DNA of 64,000 nucleotides from positions 2,246,136 to 2,310,135 of the forward strand of contig NZ_FNLF01000002.1 of NCBI RefSeq assembly GCF_900103175.1, given 5' to 3'. This DNA comes from Tsukamurella pulmonis. GTDB taxonomy: Bacteria; Actinomycetota; Actinomycetes; Mycobacteriales; Mycobacteriaceae. Below, one piece after another: positions 59,037 to 64,000 of the stretch (position 1 is its first letter; every line of letters begins with the position of its first letter). Position numbers and translations under genes: made by a program. Under the pieces are notes generated by a model. That model ran no database searches, had not been told where the DNA came from, and was given only the letters and a program-made list of their open reading frames with translations.

Positions 59037-60307
59037 CGGGTCTCCTGGGGCTGGGTGGTGAGGGGGCGGTTGAGGGCGAGGTCGCGGACCGTCTCGACGG
59101 TGACCTCGGCTGCGGCGGAAACCTCGGCGGCGGTGACCGCGCCGCAGGTCACGCCGCGGTGGATGAAGGACGCGAGCGCGCGGGCCGTGGCCGGCTCGTC
59201 GAGGATCGCGGAGTCGATGCGGTGCACGTAGTTCCGCAGTCGGAGCGCCGCGGCGGGGAAGCCGTCGCGGTAGAAGGCGTAGGTGGCCAGGAACCGCGTG
59301 ACGAGCTGCGCCGGGTGCAGGTCCCAGCCCTGGTAGATGCCGCGCTCGAGGTGTCGGCGGACCAGCCGGGCGTGCAGGCGCCACGCGTCGGCCACGTGGG
59401 CGGGCTCGCCGATCGGGAGGATGTTCGTCGAGCCGTCCGACAGGTGCACACCCGTGCCGGCGACGGCCAGCTGCATGATGTTCTTCGCGTGGTCGGCGGC
59501 CGGGTGCTCCATCGACTGGTACTGGGCCGCGATGCCGAGCGAGGCCGAGTAGTCGTAGGTGCCGTAGTGCAGCGAGGTGACCCGACGGTCCGCCGCGTGC
59601 AGCAGCGAGGCGACCGGCGCCGTGCCGTCGGCGCCGAGGATGACCTGCGGCGTCTCGACCTGGACCTCGAAGCGCAGCCGCCGCTCGTCCAGCCCCAGCG
59701 CGCTCTCGAGGGCGCGGCTCGCGTCGACCATCGCCTCGACCTGGCCGACGGTGGTGACCTTGGGCAGCGTGATGGTCAGTCCCTCGGGCAGCGGGCCCGC
59801 GGCGGCGAGGCCGCTGATGAACAGGTCGAGCGTACGCAGGCCCCGGGCGCGGACGGGGGCCTCCAGGCACTTGAACCGGATGCCGATGAACGGCGGCGCG
59901 GAACCGTCGCGGACCGCTGCGCCGACCGCCTCGACCGCGTGCGCGACATCGGAGTCCTCCGCCTCGTCCCCGCGATCGCCGTAGCCGTCCTCGAAGTCCA
60001 GCCGCAGGTCCTCGATCGGCTCCTCGGTGAGCTTGCGGCGCACCAGGTCCGGGAGATCCGGATCGGTCAGGCCCACGGTGCGTGCCACCTCCGCGAGGCC
60101 GCCCGCCGCGTCCGCCGCGGCGAGGGCCTGCGCGCCCCATTCCTGCGCGGTGGCCGGGGTGAACCGGTCCGCGGGGAGGTAGACGGTGTGCACCGGCTGC
60201 CGACGGCCGTCATCGCCCGGGTAGTCCGCGGCGAGGAGCTCGTCGGTGGCCGCCAGCCGACGCTCGATCGCGGCCAGGGCGTCGTCGGTGAGCGAGCGAC
60301 TGGGCAT
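59033..60307 (-). CDS. DUF6986 family CitE/malate synthase-like protein
   Basis: A 424-residue TIM-barrel protein of the HpcH/CitE/malate-synthase type. Key residues are in place: LRLDFEDGYG (Asp104, Glu106, Asp107), IGIRFKCLEAP (Arg144), ITLPKVTTVGQ (Lys183), FEVQVETPQVIL (Glu218) and SLHYGTYDYSASLGI (metal Asp). Metal-dependent lyases or malate synthase-like condensing enzymes use exactly such a set. The gene is translationally coupled to allE, whose pathway leads to glyoxylate, so a role in using glyoxylate is a reasonable guess. GGAGGT lies 6 bases before the ATG, and a GGAA-N6-TTCC palindrome lies in its promoter. Confidence 0.8.
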   Translation of the reverse strand: MPSRSLTDDALAAIERRLAATDELLAADYPGDDGRRQPVHTVYLPADRFTPATAQEWGAQALAAADAAGGLAEVARTVGLTDPDLPDLVRRKLTEEPIEDLRLDFEDGYGDRGDEAEDSDVAHAVEAVGAAVRDGSAPPFIGIRFKCLEAPVRARGLRTLDLFISGLAAAGPLPEGLTITLPKVTTVGQVEAMVDASRALESALGLDERRLRFEVQVETPQVILGADGTAPVASLLHAADRRVTSLHYGTYDYSASLGIAAQYQSMEHPAADHAKNIMQLAVAGTGVHLSDGSTNILPIGEPAHVADAWRLHARLVRRHLERGIYQGWDLHPAQLVTRFLATYAFYRDGFPAAALRLRNYVHRIDSAILDEPATARALASFIHRGVTCGAVTAAEVSAAAEVTVETVRDLALNRPLTTQPQETR

Positions 60308-60328
60308 GGGACCTCCGTCTGGACTGAA

Positions 60329-60344
60329 TGGAAGAATAATTCCG
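60329..60344 (-). promoter_or_regulatory. Candidate operator in the promoter of the DUF6986-allE operon
   Basis: TGGAA-GAATAA-TTCCG (plus-strand reading) is an inverted repeat with the same half-sites, spacing and flanks as the one at 55761-55776. It lies 22 bases before the DUF6986 start; on the minus strand TATTCT within it could be a -10 box, so a bound repressor would block the promoter. The rest of the 107-base gap to guaD has no other clear signal. Confidence 0.6.
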
Positions 60345-60414
60345 TATGGTGGAGTCTACGACGGTCCTACGCTCCGCACAAGGATTTCGTGAGGGGGAGG
60401 CGACGGTCGCGCAC

Positions 60415-61698
60415 CTACGCGGCGATCTCGTCGCCGCCGATCCAGACGCGGGCGACGTCTGCGGGCGTTGCGAGCGAGAAGATCTTCGCGAGCGCGTTCT
60501 CGGCGTTGTCGGCGTGGCGCAGGCCCACGTCCAGCGGGTGACCGTGCGTCGGGCGTACGAGCACCGCGTCGAACTGCTTCCCGATGGACAGGTCGCCCAC
60601 TTCGTCGAGGCCCAACGCTGTCGCGCCCGCGCGGGTCGCCAGGTGCAGCAGATGCGCGGCGGTGAGGGGGACGCCGTCCGTGTGCAGCAGCTGTTGCATG
60701 TAGTAGGCCTGCAACCCTTCCTTGAAGAGTGAGAAGCCGCTGCCCGCACCCACGTCCGTGCCCAGCGCCACGGTGACGCCGTGCTCGAGGTGGCGGCGCA
60801 GGGGGAAGGAGCCGCTGGCGAGCGCGGAGTTCGAGGTCGGGCAGTGCGCGACGGACGCTCCCGACGAGGCCATCAGACGCAACTCGGCGTCGGTCGGATG
60901 GGCGTTGTGTGCGAGGACGGAGCGCTCGTGGATCAGGCCGTGCCGGTGGTAGGTGTCGAGATAGTCCGCGGAACCGGGGAACTGGTCGATGACCGCCGCG
61001 ATCTCCGCGGGGTTCTCGTTGATGTGCGAGGTGAACCAGAGGCCCGGCACGTCCGCAGCCAGCGCGGCGCCGCTCTCGAGCATGTCGGGCGAGGTCGAGT
61101 ACGAGAAGCGCGGCGTGACCGCGTACCGCAGTCGTCGGTGCCCGTGCCAGCGTTCGGCGAGCTTGCGGCCCTCGTCGTAGGAACGTTCCGGTGTGCTCAG
61201 CAGGGCTTCCGGCAGATGGCGGTCGCTGGTGACCAGGCCCGCCGTGACGCGCACGCCCACCCGGTCGGCCTCGGTGAACAGGGCGTCGACGGCGTCGGCG
61301 AAGTGCGAGCCGAACACGAGTGCGGTGGTGGTACCCGCAGCGGTGAGACCGGTGAAGAATTCGCGGGCGACGGTGCGGGCGTACTCGACGTCCGCGAGCC
61401 TGCACTCCTCGGGCAGGGCGCATTGATCCAGCCAGTCCAGCAACGGCATTCCCAGTCCGCCGATGGCTCGGATCTGCGGGTAGTGCACGTGCGTGTCCAC
61501 CATGCCCGGGAGGAGCACCCCGTCGCGGAGATCCACGACCGTCGCACCCGGACGACGATCGGCGACGGCGCGGAAGTCGCCGCGGTCGACGATCACGCCG
61601 TCCTCGACGGCCAGTCCCGCGTCGTCCGCCGCGCGGAGGGCTCCGCCGGTGAACGGGTCGTCGGGGGTGTCCAGGACGCGTGCGCGATAGATGGTCAT
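60415..61698 (-). CDS. guaD: Guanine deaminase (TrzN/ATZ-like amidohydrolase)
   Basis: A 427-residue amidohydrolase that turns guanine into xanthine. Zinc ligands: MVDTHVHYPQ (His70, His72), FTSHINENPAEI, VLAHNAHPTDAEL and the late Asp in ALGTDVGAGSGFSLF. HCPTSNSALASGSFPLRRHL follows the guanine deaminase pattern. 8-Oxoguanine deaminase is a close alternative. The ATG overlaps the xdhC stop by 4 bases, tying it to xanthine dehydrogenase: guanine, xanthine, urate. It is followed by a gap with the next operon's promoter. Confidence 0.9.
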   Translation of the reverse strand: MTIYRARVLDTPDDPFTGGALRAADDAGLAVEDGVIVDRGDFRAVADRRPGATVVDLRDGVLLPGMVDTHVHYPQIRAIGGLGMPLLDWLDQCALPEECRLADVEYARTVAREFFTGLTAAGTTTALVFGSHFADAVDALFTEADRVGVRVTAGLVTSDRHLPEALLSTPERSYDEGRKLAERWHGHRRLRYAVTPRFSYSTSPDMLESGAALAADVPGLWFTSHINENPAEIAAVIDQFPGSADYLDTYHRHGLIHERSVLAHNAHPTDAELRLMASSGASVAHCPTSNSALASGSFPLRRHLEHGVTVALGTDVGAGSGFSLFKEGLQAYYMQQLLHTDGVPLTAAHLLHLATRAGATALGLDEVGDLSIGKQFDAVLVRPTHGHPLDVGLRHADNAENALAKIFSLATPADVARVWIGGDEIAA

Positions 61699-62504
61699 GT
61701 CGGGTCTCCTTGTACGGATGCTGGGAAGCGGGAGAGGAGGTCGGCGGCGACGCTCACGGCGATGGTCGCCGGGTTCTTGCCGCCGAGAGTGCTCAGCCCG
61801 ATGGGGGATTGAATGGTCGCGATGCTCGCGGCGCTGTGGCCGGCGTCGGCGAGGAGGCCGCGGAACCGGCTCCACTTCGCCGCGGAGCCGATCAGTCCGA
61901 CGCTCCCCAGACCCGGGGTGCGCAGGACCTGGTCGCAGAGGCTGAAGTCCTCCGCGTGGTCGTGGGTCATGATCAGCACGTGCGCGCCCTGCGGGAGGTC
62001 CTCGAGCACCTCCTCGGGCAGCATCGAGTGCCGCAGGTGCAGTGTCGCCTCGCCGGGCTCGAGGGCGCGGGCGGCCTCGATCTGCTCGGGTCGGGAGTCG
62101 GTCAGGTACAGCTCCACGTCGTGCCGGGACAGGATGCGCGTGAGTTCGAGACCGACGTGGCCGACGCCGAAGATCGCGACCGCAGGGACCACGGGCAGGG
62201 GCTCGAACAGCACCACGACCTCACCTCCACAGCACTGGCGCCCGTGTTCGTTGCGGGCCTTGTCGTTCAGTCGCAGCGTGAGCGTCGTCGGCGCGACGCC
62301 GTTCTCGCGCAGCATTTCCCGCGCCCGGTCGATCGCGGTCAGCTCCAGGTTGCCGCCGCCGATGGTGCCGAAGACGTCGTCGGCGGTGGCGATCATCTTG
62401 GCGCCGGCCTCGCGGGGCGCGTGCCCGCGGACTCCGATCTGCGTGATCAGGACCGCGGGGACGCGCCGCCGACGCAGGCGGGCGGCGTCGCCCAGCCAAG
62501 TCAT
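61695..62504 (-). CDS. xdhC: Xanthine dehydrogenase accessory protein XdhC
   Basis: XdhC delivers sulfurated molybdenum cofactor to xanthine dehydrogenase. The 269-residue protein has DVFGTIGGGNLELTAIDRARE, QCCGGEVVVLFEPL (Cys pair that handles the cofactor) and the C-terminal NAD-binding-like AIFGVGHVGLELTRILSRHD and YIGLIGSAAK-type VGLIGSAAKWSRFRGLL. The ATG follows the xdhB stop by 7 bases. The longer open frame upstream is inside xdhB in another phase. Confidence 0.93.
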   Translation of the reverse strand: MTWLGDAARLRRRRVPAVLITQIGVRGHAPREAGAKMIATADDVFGTIGGGNLELTAIDRAREMLRENGVAPTTLTLRLNDKARNEHGRQCCGGEVVVLFEPLPVVPAVAIFGVGHVGLELTRILSRHDVELYLTDSRPEQIEAARALEPGEATLHLRHSMLPEEVLEDLPQGAHVLIMTHDHAEDFSLCDQVLRTPGLGSVGLIGSAAKWSRFRGLLADAGHSAASIATIQSPIGLSTLGGKNPATIAVSVAADLLSRFPASVQGDPT

Positions 62505-62511
62505 GGCGGGC

Positions 62512-64000
<1,489 letters not shown>

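Noticed and set aside
56403-59231. Plus-strand open frame of 942 codons over the permease, racemase and allE
   Set aside because: It crosses a 19-bp terminator hairpin and three well-supported genes in other frames, and shows no domain.

Overview
The window is about 70% G+C and carries one chromosome-type block of an actinomycete. Gene order points to the Mycobacteriales. The rarA, alaS, ruvX, mltG, aroE, prepilin-peptidase string (680-8252) matches the order known from Mycobacterium. A second stretch (ilvA, treZ/treY, bioA-bioF-bioD, bioB-bsaP-DUF2567, nrtR|nadA-nadB-nadC, hisD-hisC-hisB; 20183-51648) follows the order of the M. tuberculosis Rv1559-Rv1601 region, with different inserts. Many flavin-dependent oxidoreductases and a purine/allantoin pathway suggest a free-living relative such as Tsukamurella or Gordonia. 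The genus is inference. No rRNA, tRNA, insertion sequence, prophage or CRISPR array was seen, and no stretch over 300 bases lacks a gene.

Layout. 1-654: tail of a phosphotransferase-like gene. 680-8252: housekeeping genes for replication repair, alanyl-tRNA, cell wall and shikimate. 8229-9274: MarR regulator divergent from a cupin gene, with a palindromic promoter between them. 9349-18194: oxidoreductase and transport island, with three luciferase-like monooxygenases (LLM) and an acyl-CoA synthetase facing a four-gene operon (amino-acid-type ABC importer plus a fourth LLM). 18237-20057: NarL-type two-component system. 20183-25235: ilvA, small membrane and flavin/F420-type proteins, and two more LLM genes. 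25292-30102: trehalose synthesis from glycogen (treY, an unrecognised gene, treZ). 30201-36489: biotin synthesis with candidate BioQ operators, including the small biotin synthase auxiliary protein. 36486-40053: macro-domain fusion, an FMN reductase/LLM pair behind a perfect 16-bp palindrome, and a membrane protein. 40152-44338: NrtR regulator divergent from nadABC. 44357-48557: assorted metabolic genes. 48567-51648: hisDCB. 51645-54228: small membrane protein and an M61-type lipoprotein peptidase. 54236-64000: purine and allantoin catabolism.

The last region reads as one pathway. XdhB/XdhC (xanthine dehydrogenase and its maturation factor) and guanine deaminase feed purines towards urate. 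An NCS1 permease imports allantoin or a related ureide, and a hydantoin/allantoin-type racemase, allantoinase and (S)-ureidoglycine aminohydrolase degrade it. A CitE/malate-synthase-like protein (DUF6986) is translationally coupled to allE and may act on the glyoxylate produced. Urate-to-allantoin and allantoate-to-ureidoglycine enzymes are not in the window. Two copies of a GGAA-N6-TTCC palindrome, ahead of the permease and ahead of the DUF6986-allE operon, suggest one local regulator.

Many first genes have a -10-like hexamer exactly 6-7 nt before the start codon, the arrangement of leaderless transcripts common in actinobacteria. This pattern helped choose several starts.
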